From assembly GCA_963978905.1 (NCBI GenBank), contig OZ022257.1:35059919-35123918 (forward strand): 64,000 nt of DNA, given 5' to 3'. Position numbers and translations under genes: made by a program. Of this stretch, positions 36,357-54,302 are shown one piece after another (the stretch's first letter is position 1; every line of letters starts with the position of its first letter). This DNA is from Trichostrongylus colubriformis. Lineage: Eukaryota > Nematoda > Chromadorea > Rhabditida > Trichostrongylidae. The notes beneath the pieces are model-generated. The model made no database searches, was not told where the DNA came from, and saw nothing but the letters and a program-made list of their open reading frames with translations.

Positions 36357-36784
36357 AATAAAGTTGCTAACTACACAATGTTTTCCGATTTCAGTCCGAA
36401 AATCCGGACAACCTAATAATAGCAAGTTTCGTATAGTATACACTTTCCTTCATTGATAATGCGGTCAATAAGAAATAACGAAAAAGGCAATCGGTTATGA
36501 AAAATGGCCAAATAGGTTAATTAAAAGACATGACCGACGTTTCAAAACAGACCATCCACGCAACTCACAATTTTCCTTGCATGCACCGCAGACCACGAAA
36601 ATTGAAGAGCCAACAAAACAGGATATGCTAACATAATCCCGAGATCCTGTTGTAAGCGAGCCAGCGCTCATACCTGAACCCTCCTTTGTATCTCAGGATA
36701 GCAGCCAAAGAGCCATAGAGCCCAGCTAGATCCCGTTGATGTTGTGTCGTGGCCAGCAAACATTAGTGTGTCCACCTTAAGAGC

Positions 36785-39700
36785 ATTTTACTGGAAACAC
36801 GACAGTATTTAAAGTGAAGGGATAAAATCTTGGCATCAGTCATGATCATCGTGGGATGCGCCACGCGTTCTACTTCCATTCAAATCGTGATGGCAGCTGA
36901 ATCTAATTTAGGGTGTATAAAGACTTGCGAAGGCCAAAAATAGATGGAGATCAATGTGACACTTCAAAATCACCGTGTATGGCTTTTCCTACTTATACGC
37001 TGGTGAGCATGCACGATGCGCCTTTTGGAAGCGAGTTCCGCTACAGATCCATTTTGGATTCTCGCATCCATGTATGGAGAACATGTTCGGGTGACGTGCA
37101 AGGGAGGACGTAGTCAGACGTCCCATAAATGTATCAAGCTCTCGTCACTTCTAGTATTGACTCACCTATTCTCATTGGTCTTTCTCGATATGGTGGAACT
37201 CTAACATCCTCAGCGCAGTTATTTGTTTGTTTGCATTCCTGCAAAATCGGAGAGCACCCCTATCACTGACGCGACCTTTTTAGCAAGCCACACCTCACAT
37301 CAGTGTCTATAATCCTGTAAATTGATCAGTCTAATTGTAAGCAAATATCCCATTGTACTAGTCGCAAATTCCATCTATTGACATGAGGGCAAAGAGCTTT
37401 TGTTTCAACTGAACACCTCAATCTTGAGACCCGCCATAAAAGAATTGTGGCAGGCCAGAACACCAGAAAGAATTCACCGATGGCAGAAAGTCTTTTGCTA
37501 GTTCTGCCGTAGCCGGAGAACCAAGGAGAGCCGCAGTCTCTTCGTGTGACCTGAACCAATTCGAGTGTCTGCGATACTCCTGTTTTCCGCCTTCTTCCTT
37601 CAATCGCTTTCTGTAATTTGTTTGTTTCATATCCCTTTTATTCCTTTCTTTTCCTGTAAGTCCTGCATTATACGATATGAAACATGAGCTTGAAGGGTCC
37701 AATACAAGGATAAGCAAGCAAGCTGGAATCTCGCAGTCGCATTTCACAGGATGTTAGCGGAAGCTACTTTGCTTCCATTCGAAAGATTTGGTGAAAAAAC
37801 CCCTCTAAACTGTAAATGAATTCGACGTGAGCGTAAGACAAATCGGTATCATCTTCTTCGTTAACTTGGCATACACGGTCATAAAGGCAGAAATTTCGGT
37901 TGATCGACTGATTTACATTGCAGGGCGCTGCGTTTGCCAAGTACGAGATCGAATGCGCCCGGACTAAGCCGAAGCAACCTTTTATCTCAATTCTGGTTAG
38001 GGCAAAATCCTATACCTATTTTCGATTCATATCTCGAGCGTGATATCGATGTGGACCCCCGTGTCAAGTCACTTACCAACCTAATACGACACTACTAGAC
38101 CGTGGCTTCCGTGAATCGATTGGAATTGCGCAGCATTTCTGCTAACTTTCCTTGATACCCGTCATCACTGAAACGAAACATACCAACAAAACCAGAAAAG
38201 AAAGCAAGCTACTTATCATCTTCACTGTCTTAACCATATTGAATATCCACGTCTGTAACTTCACCAACCCATTGAAGTGCTTCATGATGGTCCTTCGTGA
38301 GTTCTTTAACATGGACCTGCCGTGGTGGCTGTTTGAGGCTGCAGTGGGCACTACAGCAGCTTGGTCTGATCATTACCTCACTTCATCCGAAAGTCTTACG
38401 GCACGAAAACTCAGTGATAAGAAGTAGTGGAAGGACCGAGACTCCTTCCGACCGATATCCCTCCTTCAAATTCCCCCTCCTAAAGCTCCTAAGCGGTAGA
38501 AGGAGAAAGAATGCTCTAAAGTGATTGCTCTCGAAATTCGAGTTGCTCATCCCTTTATGAAGGATGTTGTATCTGTAGTGGCTACTTATCACATACAAAG
38601 CTCCACACGAAAAAATAGATCCAGAGGAGACATACTCCCAAAGTCTCCGCAGTTTTCGTCTACGCGGATAGCGTAGGCGTGGCCTAGAGAGGTCTAGAAG
38701 CAGAGGCGGTCGTGATAGGTGAAGTAGCGTAAGGAGCAAACCGCGATTCGATTTTGGCTTCACCCACTCGGCCCCAATCCTCGTGGGAGCATTTTCTCTC
38801 GCACTTATTCATCTTTTTTTCGGTCACCAACCCAAACCCACATTACGAATTTCTAACTCACGTTGGGCTCTTTCTCCCACATCTTTAGCTACCACTGCCT
38901 CTTTCTTTTTTCTCCTGGTTTCTGACCATTTTAGAAATAAACTGCAATTTTTGCAGTAAGTATCACCCAACTATTAACACGTTCCAACCACTGTGGGCGG
39001 ATAGTCTCTCACTTCAAAGTTGTTCCAGTTAGCTTGGACGTTGGTCATCCATATAAATTTTTTTCCAGTTTCTATGCCGCGCTGGAACAGAGTCATAACG
39101 TTTTGCTTCAAGGACCGCCCATTTGGGGTGCCCTCCGCCAACTGCGCCCAGCCCTCTTTCAAGGCTTTCAAACAGTCATGGCTGACCTCATTCCATCTTT
39201 TCCCCACGTGTGAGCCATTTTCGAAACGAACAAACAATTTTTGGTTTGAGAACGGAACATTTCAGTGCATGCTCCGCCCATTGTCTGTGGATTTTGGCTT
39301 GGTGCCTAATTTCGTGACGATCGCAGGCGGACGGACTGAGGGGCCGGAAGTACAGACGTACAGACAGACAAATGGTCTTATATACAGTAGAGACTGCCTT
39401 GCCGATTGGAGAAAAATCCGGTTGAAGACCAGATAACTCATTTACTTCCTTGCGACGAAAAGTAAAGGTTGCTATAGCGCGACTCTCTGGAAAACCATCT
39501 GCAACCACCTCCCACGCAACATGCAGATGAGAAACTATTGCATCTTCAAAAGGAAAAGTGTGCAGGGCTGGTCACATGCAATTTTGAGTTGCTCGTTTAT
39601 CATCGCCAGGTGTGCGATGATTCCTCACAACCTGCGTCTGGCGGGGGCGGGGCATAAACATTGTGGCAGACCGGGAGGTCGAAGCCATATACCTTTTCCT

Positions 39701-41007
39701 GTAACGCATACAATAAAGGCGTTCCATCTGCCGTGTTCTGCTACTCTGCAATATTCCTCATACTCAACCAAATACCACTGAACAGCTGTATCACGGTAAA
39801 AGGTAAATCAACCTCTACATTCTCTAGCGCCCACAACATCCTTGAAGGATCATAGTTTGATGAATTTGTGAACGCCGATGCGAACGCAAAATAAGAAAAA
39901 TCTTCATAACTTCGTTCGTAGAGCTGTTCCGCAAATTTGGAGAACAGATTTGAGATGAGTTTCTCAGAGCGCATATGTAGAGCGACTGCACCTCGTTGAG
40001 AATAGGCAGGTGGATTTATTGACCTTCCTTATCAGCAGTGGTCTACATGAATCCTCTACATTAGGTGATGAACTCGATTTTCATTTTTTAGCTAAGAAAA
40101 TATAGTTATACTTGGTTATACTGGAAATCTGGTACAAGCTATTTCAGGTATTTCGAGTTCATCGCCATGCGCCCCTATCGGCATCCTTTGCCAAAGCCTT
40201 TACTTTGTTTCGCAGCATTTTCTTTCAATTCCATTAGTGTCTGTGAGCATCTTCCCTATCCTCTCCTCTCCCATTTCCTGAATGCAGAAACTCGAGTCCA
40301 CGACTACTGTGTTTTTTTTTAAAATGATTTTATGCTTACTAGTTTTCCCACAACTTTTTTAGTGAGGAGTTTTTACGATGGTTCCACATTCGCTTGACGG
40401 CCACATATGTACGCCACATAATTTCCATTTCAATAAATGGGACCAGGGTACACTGAGAGTCGAAATTCTCACACAGAGGGGGTCGTATTGGACGGGCGGG
40501 ATAAGGAGGGAGGTCGGAATTGCAGAGGTCAGCAACGGTCCCAAGCTGAACGATAAGCGGAAGGTGCCATCATCTGGCTGCCATCGTGGCTTATCTGCTG
40601 CTCAACTAATTGTGGTTAACAGTGCACGCCCACATATCACTAGCATCGCTGTTAAGTCGTGCATAGATAAAGTCGGGACAAGGTCGCGGTGTAGATCGCT
40701 CCTTTTTTGAGACGAGCCGGTGCCGAAATTCCATTCAGAATCAGGTACAAGGCTTGCTGATCAGCTGATGTACAAGTTAAATCCTTTATCTTCTCAGACG
40801 AGCTTGTTACCAATCCTCCCATGCTGCAAAAATGGAAAGCTTGGTTAGCCTACATTAAGGTTTATTCATTTTTCGAAAACTTTTTCTCATATTGCAGCTC
40901 GTGAATTTCACAAATCTATGACCATTCAAAAGTGAAATGGGGGTTTGCAGGTGATTTTCTTTGCTATAATTTGTTGCCTAATATTATAGCGCACTATGCG
41001 TGCATAA

Positions 41008-41058
<51 letters not shown>

Positions 41059-44000
41059 ATTTCTCGCGTGCTTATCTACATGCCTATGCTCACAATTATG
41101 ACCGTCGTCTTCAAAACAAATAATTAGAAAGGTCATCTTCAGGGCACATTGAGAGTCGACAATTCCTCGACAGGGGGTCGTACTTGACGGCGGGATGGGG
41201 GATCGTAATTGTAAGAGAGTTATGTGAGAAAATATGATGGAATGCGAGTGATCAGCACAAAAATTACCGTAACAAAATGCTTAGGAATACTATGCAATCA
41301 GCAGTAGTTAGCTGTGTATATGTTCTAAGAGAGGGGCGTATTTGGACCTCCTTCCAACAGGGGAGGAGGTCGTACTGGAGCGGCCATTCCTTACTACCTA
41401 GATGTGCCCAGGTCATACTATATGCATGGATTCTGTGCACTCATTTCGGCTGATGTGCGTTCTGCTACAGATTCAAAAGATTCTGAATATTCAGAGCGAG
41501 CCGTGTCGTTTTCTCAAAGAGGAACTGTGTGCGAAAGAATACTGGTCACTTATCATACTTTAGCCGAAAGGCTGACGGTGTATGGCAAGTACATATGCAT
41601 GTGGCCTTCCCACCACCACCACTTACGTTCACTCCATCTCACTCATCAAGGTTTTCATCTCTGTATTATCTGTTAGTATGTAATAGCTATTCCTATTAAC
41701 CAATCACCACTGAACGTCACCTCGCTTTTCTCGTACTCGATGCATTTGTAGTGCTGTGCTCAAAGGGTGCCCCCTCATCTTCTATTGTTATTGTTGATGG
41801 CAGTGTAACCTGCTCAAAACCTGTCTCTTTGTGTGACACTGCACCAAAATACTTTCAGCCTAATACCATTTCAAGGGCTCCTAATGCGATGATGAATTAC
41901 TGTGGATGATTTTGGTCAACACGATGGAACAAGCATCTCCCGCACGGTTCGTTTCATTGAGTCGCCTGCATACCTATGAGTTCCTTTACCGTTTTTTCTA
42001 GAGTAGAGTGATCAGATATCAGTGCTGACACTTTCGTCCATGGTCTTAAAAAAGAATGTCTTTTCAGTGAAGCTTGTCTTGTTCTGAATCAAGAAGCTCC
42101 TTTATACGAGATTACGCGAAATTCGAATTTGTCAAGTGTTGGTGCCCACATAGGTGTGCACATCAGTCCTTTGAACCAGCTTTAATCATGCCATCGCCGC
42201 ATTGCAGCTTCCCGGAGCCGTTGGAGGTTGTTAGCATCAGGGATACTTTAGTAGACCGTCGACAGTGAAAGCAAAGTTGTTGAGGAAGAAAAACGAAGAA
42301 AAAGGAGAAAGCGTCCAAAAATCGAAAAATGGAATCAGAATTCCCCCGTTCGCTTCAGACAAGCTTTTACGAGCATGGCATTACCGACGTAGCGATCGAA
42401 GCCGCATGAAACTGTAATATGTGGCAGTCATACATAGCACATGATCTTCTCAGTTAGTGCAAGGCGATGGGGCTCTGCCGGTTGGCGCAGGGCCTGTTAA
42501 GGAGCCTAAAAAGCACTGTGCTCTACTTCGCATCCTCAGACCCCTGTTTACTCCACAGCTGACATTTTCCGCCCTTGCACAACCAAATTATTCTTTATGT
42601 TGCTCGCGAGTAAAGGCCGCACTCCAGTAAAGATCCGCATTCGATCCAATAACTATTGCTCCCAGATCGCCAGAAACCCTCACACCTTCGCCGGAACCCT
42701 TCTTCGTTGGATTTTTGACCTTCCCTCCAATAGCATGTGCTCCATCGCGATCATTCTGATCTGGATCTCCATCGACAATTGATCTAACGAACGCCCTTGC
42801 ACATGCCGTTTGAGTTTTTCCACTGATATCGCCAACGAGCCTATCACAAGTCCGAACCCGCTAAATTTGTATTTTTTCACCTCGGACTGCTTCTTTGCAT
42901 TCTTCATATCACAATCGGTAAGAGCTTCAATGAATAAACGCCGCCGAAAGGGCGAAAGTTACGGCGTCACAGACTTCAATAGAGGGCACCATTACCCGTT
43001 TCTACCTTCATCACGTCATAAACTTTTATGGGCTGGTGTTCATTCGCACAATTCTGTTTCATGTAAGCTGTATATCGTTGTCTTTTTGTCAATCTTATCT
43101 TGTCATGCGATAGAGAGCCTGCTGACAACGTTCGTTGATCAGCCATACTTCCGTTGTCAACAAAATTGGTTAAAGGCCCCGGCAAAGAAACCATCGAGCA
43201 TCGACCTTGAAATCGATTGCAATTATCTCGTCTGCAGTATGTGTAATGACAATACGAAACTACCGCGTCCTCGTTACGAAAGAGGATGGCACTACTAGCC
43301 ACACCCTCGACATATTGGCCGGTTTCCTTCCTTCTGTAATCTACCGCCATCGTGCGAGCATCATGTCCATTTACAAAATTATGAGTAGGCCATAATTGGA
43401 CTCTATGTATATTGAGGCAGAGCGTACCACAAACCGTCATACCTCCATTCTCTTGATTCAACCTCTCTCACAGATCTTTCCAAGTTTCATGTTAAATAAC
43501 ACGCCTATGGGTCGGGCAAAAATACGAATAGCCGTGCGGACGTTCTTTTAGCCATTTGAGCTCTCCCAGATTTGTTTAAGCCTTCTCAGGAAAGGTGCTT
43601 GACAGCGTCATTAGCAGTCTCTCGAGGCGTGACGGCAAGCCGTGTCCCCCCCCCCCCCCCGGAGCTACACTGACTCCGTTTATATTCACTCTTTAGAAAT
43701 CTTTCATGCTAGGCTACAGCAAATCCATGGATTCACATGCTCTCTCCTGAAATTCAAACTTGATCTAAGAAAAATGTGGAGGTATATCATGAAGTTTACT
43801 GATAAAGATGATCAGCAAACATTTCCAATAATCGTATCATAATATGTCCCCAGAATTAGATACGAGATCCTTTGGCCTGATACAATGATGAACGCGGCGA
43901 AGGTCGTCGCGCAGGTCCCATACCCTCGTCAGGGTGGCATCTGGAAAAACTACTGGATTGTAGAGAGTAGCGCAGTCTCTACACCATAGGTTGTCCGAAG

Positions 44001-44320
44001 CATACTAGTCGAGCAGCTCAACATCCAAGCAGTCTGAAGGTATCTTGTAGGGAGGGAGACTGCGGTGGGGTTTTCAAGTTCCACCAATTCATCAAAGTTG
44101 ATAAAGAGTGATGGCTGCTCAGATGGAAGTTGTGAAAGGGACATGGGTCTTTCATTTTTTCTTTTGTCCCGTGAATATCTTGCTATAAAAATTGTCCGAA
44201 AACAGCAGACACTTAAGACCGTCGCCATTGTCTTTATAATAAATTTCGTGTTTGTATGAATGTATGTGATTCTCGTCGTTTTACAATAGAACTTGAAAAG
44301 TGGAAACAAATTTGTGTTTC
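36785..44320. other. 7.5 kb gene-poor stretch between P450 and GST
   Basis: Contains SINE-like fragments (36850-37110, 40710-40850), a GGGCGGA/ACAGACAGAC-type repeat (38980-39400), a direct repeat (40444-40525 and 41138-41215, around GAGAGTCGA..GGGGGTCGTA), the AAAT microsatellite and a poly-C run at 43646. Overlapping ORFs of about 160 aa at 42810-43461 on both strands carry no domain that I recognise. The missing P450 N-terminal exons were not found. Confidence 0.4.
41005..41060 (+). repeat. AAAT microsatellite
   Basis: About 13 uninterrupted AAAT/ATAA units. Confidence 0.9.
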
Positions 44321-44323
44321 AGA

Positions 44324-49575
<5,252 letters not shown>

Positions 49576-50343
49576 AAGACTATGTAGTACTGAACCCTCT
49601 CACTTCAGAAAGATATTTCTTCACTTCTAACACTCATCAGCATAGAATTTACCCGAAGTTATCAGTTGTTCTAGTCTTCTGATACATCATCACCGGGTCG
49701 TCTGTTACACCAAGCCCGAAAGCCTTTTTCTCACGAATATATATCACTTAAAGGCACACCTCGCGAAAAATTGTGAGAGCTATCGCGCATGTTACAGGAT
49801 GTAGAGGGCCTGGTTTACCCACTAGTGAAGAAAAATGAAGCGAAACCCCTCGAAACTACCAAAAATAAAGCTCCCTGCCCATAGTCCTCGTACGAGTATT
49901 GGAGATTATAGAAGAGCTTTTCCTCGATAATATCGCACAAAAATGCTGCGATATCACCTGTTCTTCCCTGTTGAAGCTACCTTCGCTATTGATATCGCTA
50001 CCTTATCTTGTCTTATCGCAAGTTTCCCCCTCGTCTATGCCGGGCGTGATTCGGCTCGGTGGGCTCAGCTCGGCTCGGGTCGACCGGGCCGTACGCGGCG
50101 GGGGTGAGCCGTAGCGTCGCGAAAAGGGTGCAATCCTTACAACTAATCAAGGGTCTACCTGCCCTGACAAGGTAGGGACCACTTTGATTATTGCGTGGTA
50201 TGCCTTTAATCTCCTTGTTGTTAATAAAGCTTTCTGTATTATGTTTTTAGCTATTGTGAACAGAGTGTCACAAGCTTTTCTGAAACTTAAGTTTTCTAAG
50301 CTTAGTGGTTGATAGATTGCAATATTATATGTATACATGTAAG
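49576..50343. other. GST 3' flank
   Basis: No gene is visible. AATAAAG at about 49864 could serve in polyadenylation. A GC-rich patch (50040-50115, GGCTCGGTGGGCTCAGCTCG) stands out. Confidence 0.4.
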
Positions 50344-51710
50344 TACAATACCCGCCGTAAGTTTTCGAAAGAAAACGCGGAAAACGCGGATCCGCGTTTT
50401 TTCGTTTTTTTGATGTAACTCGGTTTGCTTTGCCTATCAGCTCACCGAGCTCTACAATATGGCTTCTTCAAACTTCCAAAAAGCCTACATTTTATGTTCT
50501 CGCGGGCACGAAGTGCCAGTGGGCACTCATCAGCGAGCGACGTATAATTATAACCAGGAGGCAAATCTGCCGTCAACATACAAAACTCAACAATTTACAG
50601 GGATACTGTCCTGGTCTGATCTTATCTGAATTGAAAGTAAATTTTTAATCTTTGATATTTCATTAAGTATCACTTCAACTAGTATGCTATAGTGATCACC
50701 ATCCGATTATTGTTTGAAAGAAATAATTTTTCTCAGGTTTTAACGGCCTTTCAATTTTCTCAAAAAGACAAATCGAAAACAATAGAGAAGCTTCAATTGA
50801 TTTATGTATATAGCCCATGATCATAAGTAAAATTATCAATCCTTCTCGAAAGTTGTACCATTCTACCCTGTCTGACCCCTCGGTCTCATAGCAATTAGTC
50901 GGGTGACGGCTGGGACACACGAATCTAGGCCGTGACCCTGTGACAGCCTGTGGCCTTTGACCCAAGCCTTAAATAATTCAGACAATTTGTTCATGTAAAT
51001 CATGTCCTCCTTGCAAGTCTGTTCCGTTGTATAGTCAAATTGTCTGAATTATTCATGTCACAGGGCAAAGGCCACAGGCTGTCACAGGGTCACGGCCTAG
51101 ATTCGTGTGTCTCAGCCGTCACCTGACTAATTGCTATGAGACCAAGGGGTCAGACAGGGTAGAATGGTACAACTTTTGAGAAGAATTGATAATTTATGAT
51201 TATGGGCTTTATACATGAATCAATTGAATCTTCTTTATTGTTTTCGATTTATGTCTTCTTGAGAAAATTGCACACCGTTAAACCTGAGAAAAATTATTTT
51301 TTTCGAACAATAATCGGATGGTGAACACTATAGCATACTGGGTGAAGTGATACTTAATGAAATATCACCATCAAAGATCAAAAATCTACTTCAATTCAGT
51401 TATGACTGTGACAGTATCCCTGTAAGCTGTTGAGTTTTGTATGTTGACAGCAGATTTGTCTCCTGGTTATAATTATAGCGCACGTCGCTGATGAGTGCCC
51501 ACTGGCACTTCGTGTACAAGAGAACATAAAGAGTTAGCTTTTTGAAAGTTTGAAGAGACCATATTGTAGAGCTCGGTGAGCTGATTCGATTAATATATAT
51601 TTTTATGGAGACTTAGACAAAACAAACTGAGTTACAGCGAAAAAACAAAAAAAAAAAACGCGGATCCGTGTTTTCCGCGTTTTCTTTTGAAACTTACGGC
51701 GGGTATTGTA
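50344..51710. mobile_element. 1.37 kb palindrome, ACAATACCCGCCG family
   Basis: TACAATACCCGCCGTAAGTT and its complement mark the ends. Arms of about 560 bp pair throughout (AACGCGGATCCGCG near 50386; AGCTCACCGAGCTCTACAAT near 50440, with complements at about 51650 and 51570). A 210-bp MITE occupies the centre. No coding potential is evident. Confidence 0.78.
50906..51113. mobile_element. Palindromic MITE, ACACACGAATCTAGGCC family, copy 2
   Basis: It closely matches 4066-4290 and sits on the axis of the larger palindrome. The short core (CAAATTGTCTGAATTATTCA) is in inverted orientation relative to copy 1. Confidence 0.75.
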
Positions 51711-52180
51711 TATATGTATGTACGTACACAGATCACACGCTTTAGCATGTGATGGTATTGCACAATAACACACAACACATTAATGTAATGCAGAACAAAA
51801 CTTAGGTAAAATTCGTGGTAGGAGCTGTGGGACTATAGCAGATCACTACTATATAACCGACTCAGTTTTTCCTTTTTTCTTCCTGTCAAAAACTTAGCCC
51901 GACCTCTAAATACATAGAGTCCTTCAGGAAGTTGCGAATTTCGTGACAGGCAGACGGAAAGAAAGGCAGTCCAAATTGATCACTACTATGTGTAATTGGC
52001 TTAGCCTGTCTTTCTGTCTTCTGTCACGAAATTTGGTACTATCTAAGGACAACATATGGATGTCAGGTCCAATTCAAAATAGGTGATGTGTTCGCAAAGA
52101 AGCGGAGCGCACTCGAACAAGGCTACGCCTCGCTCACAGTGGAAGCGTGCGCTGAAATACTGGATACTTGAAATATTTCT

Positions 52181-53215
52181 AATTCAGTTACAAGAGACTC
52201 AGTTCGGGAGAAGGCCAATAGAGAATTGAGACAGGCTCAGCCATGAGCTGCTAAAAGTGACAGAAAATACCCGCCCAAAGTGGGAGGAGCCTGTTTTGAA
52301 TGGGCGGAACCCACAACAGAAATTCGTAGGTCGGTTCTAGCTTAGAAGTTCCGTTCAAGCTGCGATCGATGAAACATAAGCCAAGAAAGAGCGCATGAAT
52401 CATGAGGTAATCTGCCCGCCATGGGGGTGGGGGCGTTTGCTGAATCATTCAGTGCTCAAGTGAAAAATCACAGCTCAGTTCCAAAATGGCCAGGCGTTGG
52501 GAGAATTTGGTGCAAGATCAGCGATGAGTGGCTAGAAGTGATGGAAAAGGCCCACCCACGGTGGAAGGAGCGTGTTTCGAGAGGGAAGAGCTCACAACAA
52601 AAATACGTCAAGAAATCTGAAACTACTTGAAAGACAGCCTTTAGAGGCCGGGTCAGGTGTGGAATAGGTTAGTGCATGGGCTATCCCTACTATATACAAA
52701 ACGCTTCGTCTGTCTGTACGTCCGTCCGTCCGTCCCTCCGCCAGTCACGAATTCAGGTGTTATATGAAAAACGGCCTGTGGAGATGGGGACATGTGTGGT
52801 ATGGGTAGGACATGGGACACAAAGTATAGACCACACATGGACCAAATTCTCCTCCCACGGTACCTATGACCCAAACTTGGGGAAAAACGGTCAGGGACGA
52901 GTTCCTGAAAGTCAAGAAAGAGACCTGAGCACAATGGGCCGAGCGCGCCTTGAGTGGGCGAACCTCAAAAAAAAAAAACAAAAACACAACACAAAAACTC
53001 ATAGCTAGATCATACGCAGCCTTTAAACCAGAAAAAAATCTGTAGAAATGACTAATGTACAAGTTATCTTGAGCGCACTTAATATGAGCGAGGAACTGCA
53101 CACAGTGGGCGGAGCGTGTTATAATCCGTGGGTAAAGTTTATAGAAAAAATCATCTTCGATCGATCGATCGATATTACGCGCACAGTACTGTGCTTCGGC
53201 CAACTGGTTAAGTAA
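52181..53215. repeat. Related CTACTATATAC repeat and GGGCGGAGC repeats
   Basis: 52681-52810 is the inverted counterpart of 9180-9307 (CTACTATATACAAAACGCTT; GTCCGTCCGTCCGTCC). 53150-53215 ends in GGCCAACTGG, a MITE-A-like terminus, preceded by a CGAT run. Confidence 0.5.
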
Positions 53216-53479
53216 AGAGCGCACATAATCAAAGCTACAACACAGCTACAACTCATCAAAGCCACAGCTCAAAGTTACAAATCAAAGCTACAACACATCA
53301 AAGCCACAGCTCAAAGTTACAACTACTGCCATCCAAAATGGGTTACCTGCTGACTGAACGCATAAATGACATGGTATTGACTGTACGAGAAAAAGCCTGC
53401 AGTAGCAGTGATCAACTCTCTCGCCAAATTTCTCGAAGATCAAGAACAATGGGATAAGTAGTGTCGCATCGAGTGAGCA

Positions 53480-53860
53480 GGCGTAGATGAATTCACTCGT
53501 ACAGTCACAGACTCATGCCTTAGCCCCTTTTCAGCGAGTTTCCTGGAGGCATAGGACTTGGATACTCCTGCGTTTCATCAGGACAGCCACTTCCTGGGAC
53601 TTGCCGATCAGCGACCCCACGTTAAGAGTCCCGATCAGAAATAACTTCTTTGGCCGAGGTCGTTCACCGCTCGATAGCCCTCGCATACTGATTACAGAAC
53701 TCGGGCGAGGGTTCTGCGCGCCACTTCCGGGTGGCGTCCTAGCATTATCACTGTTTCTTCTTGCGACTCTATACTTGTGACTAAGGTTCTCCATCGGCCG
53801 GCCTGTGAAACTGGGTGGGCCTGACGCTGGTAACGTTACCGTTTTTGCAATTTCTTGCAT
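53480..53860 (-). pseudogene. LINE endonuclease N-terminal fragment
   Basis: The minus-strand frame from 53860 ends LFLIGTLNVGSLIGKSQEVA, VLMKRRSIQVLCLQETR, the start of an APE-type endonuclease (Asn and QETR motifs). After QETR the next codon is a stop, then KGAKA, and similarity ends near 53480. It belongs to a different LINE copy or family from that at 59-62 kb. Confidence 0.65.
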
Positions 53861-53879
53861 GTCATGGTTTTAAGCCTCG

Positions 53880-53995
53880 GCGAGGATCGACCCAGTGGTT
53901 TTGAAAGTGCAGACGTGAGCCTATTCTCTCAATCACTCCGATATCCGTGCCTCTTAACCACTCTGCTATCCCTGAACATCGATCCGTTTTCAGTT
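53880..53995 (-). repeat. tRNA-like sequence upstream of the LINE fragment
   Basis: The minus strand reads AGGGATAGCAGAGTGGTTAA (A-box-like, class II tRNA D-arm pattern) and, about 70 bases on, GGGTCGATCCTCGCC (B-box-like). It is not a convincing complete tRNA. It sits immediately 5' of the LINE coding fragment. Confidence 0.5.
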
Positions 53996-54071
53996 ATTGT
54001 ATAGAAACTCGCTTTTTATTATTCCATCTTGGAGCTGATTGAATTATGTTTATGCCTTAGTATTTATGCAG

Positions 54072-54184
54072 CACAACGATTACTACTGGGTGGCTCGCGA
54101 CACCTGCGCATATCATATGAACGAGACACAGCGAAGGAATCTGGTGTACGGAGTCGGCCTGCCTATATATGATATTATCTACCA
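54072..54184 (+). CDS. Candidate internal exon of an unrecognised gene
   Basis: This open segment of 113 nt lies between a TTATGCAG acceptor and a GTGAGT donor. It encodes HNDYYWVARDTCAYHMNETQ and then RRNLVYGVGLPIYDIIYQ. The composition is protein-like, but I do not recognise the family. A Tc1-like element sits about 120 bp downstream in what would be the intron. Linkage to the candidate exons at 56.8-57.9 kb is not established by phase. Confidence 0.3.
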
Positions 54185-54302
54185 GTGAGTTTGTAACAGT
54201 TGGTAAACCACTCGGGAAATCTTTCTATTAGATCTCTACTACTCAAGTGTAATTTCGTGGCATTTTTGATCAACAGTATGTATCCCAGGTTAAATTATAA
54301 TA

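Larger units (their letters stand above)
33643..36416 (+). mobile_element. Mariner-family element, transposase-defective, carrying satellite arrays
   Basis: The terminal inverted repeats start TTAGGTTGTCCGGA at 33643 and end with the complement at 36416. A TA dinucleotide flanks each side (33641-33642 and 36417-36418), as expected for Tc1/mariner. The right TIR lacks about three bases present in the left. Near the left end an ORF (33791-33985) encodes a mariner-like N-terminal DNA-binding region (MDDKKMLYRLVLLLQYGSAR; STCFYWYHKFVNGDGSLKKF), then a stop and a second frame to about 34080. The catalytic domain is absent. The interior is replaced by a 146-bp satellite, a second tandem array and a GC-rich hairpin block. 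It lies in an intron of the P450 fragment. Confidence 0.82.

Noticed and set aside
37418..37747. 109-aa minus-strand ORF upstream of the P450 exons
   Set aside because: Tested as a P450 exon; no C-helix WxxxR or other family motif is present.
38142..38427. Possible P450 N-terminal exon or membrane protein on either strand
   Set aside because: A hydrophobic stretch exists on the minus strand, but no P450 N-terminal motif and no matching splice phases to the exons at 36.7 kb.
42810..43461. Overlapping 162-aa (+) and 161-aa (-) ORFs
   Set aside because: No recognisable domain on either strand, no splice-consistent partners, and amino-acid composition looks random; cannot be supported as a gene.
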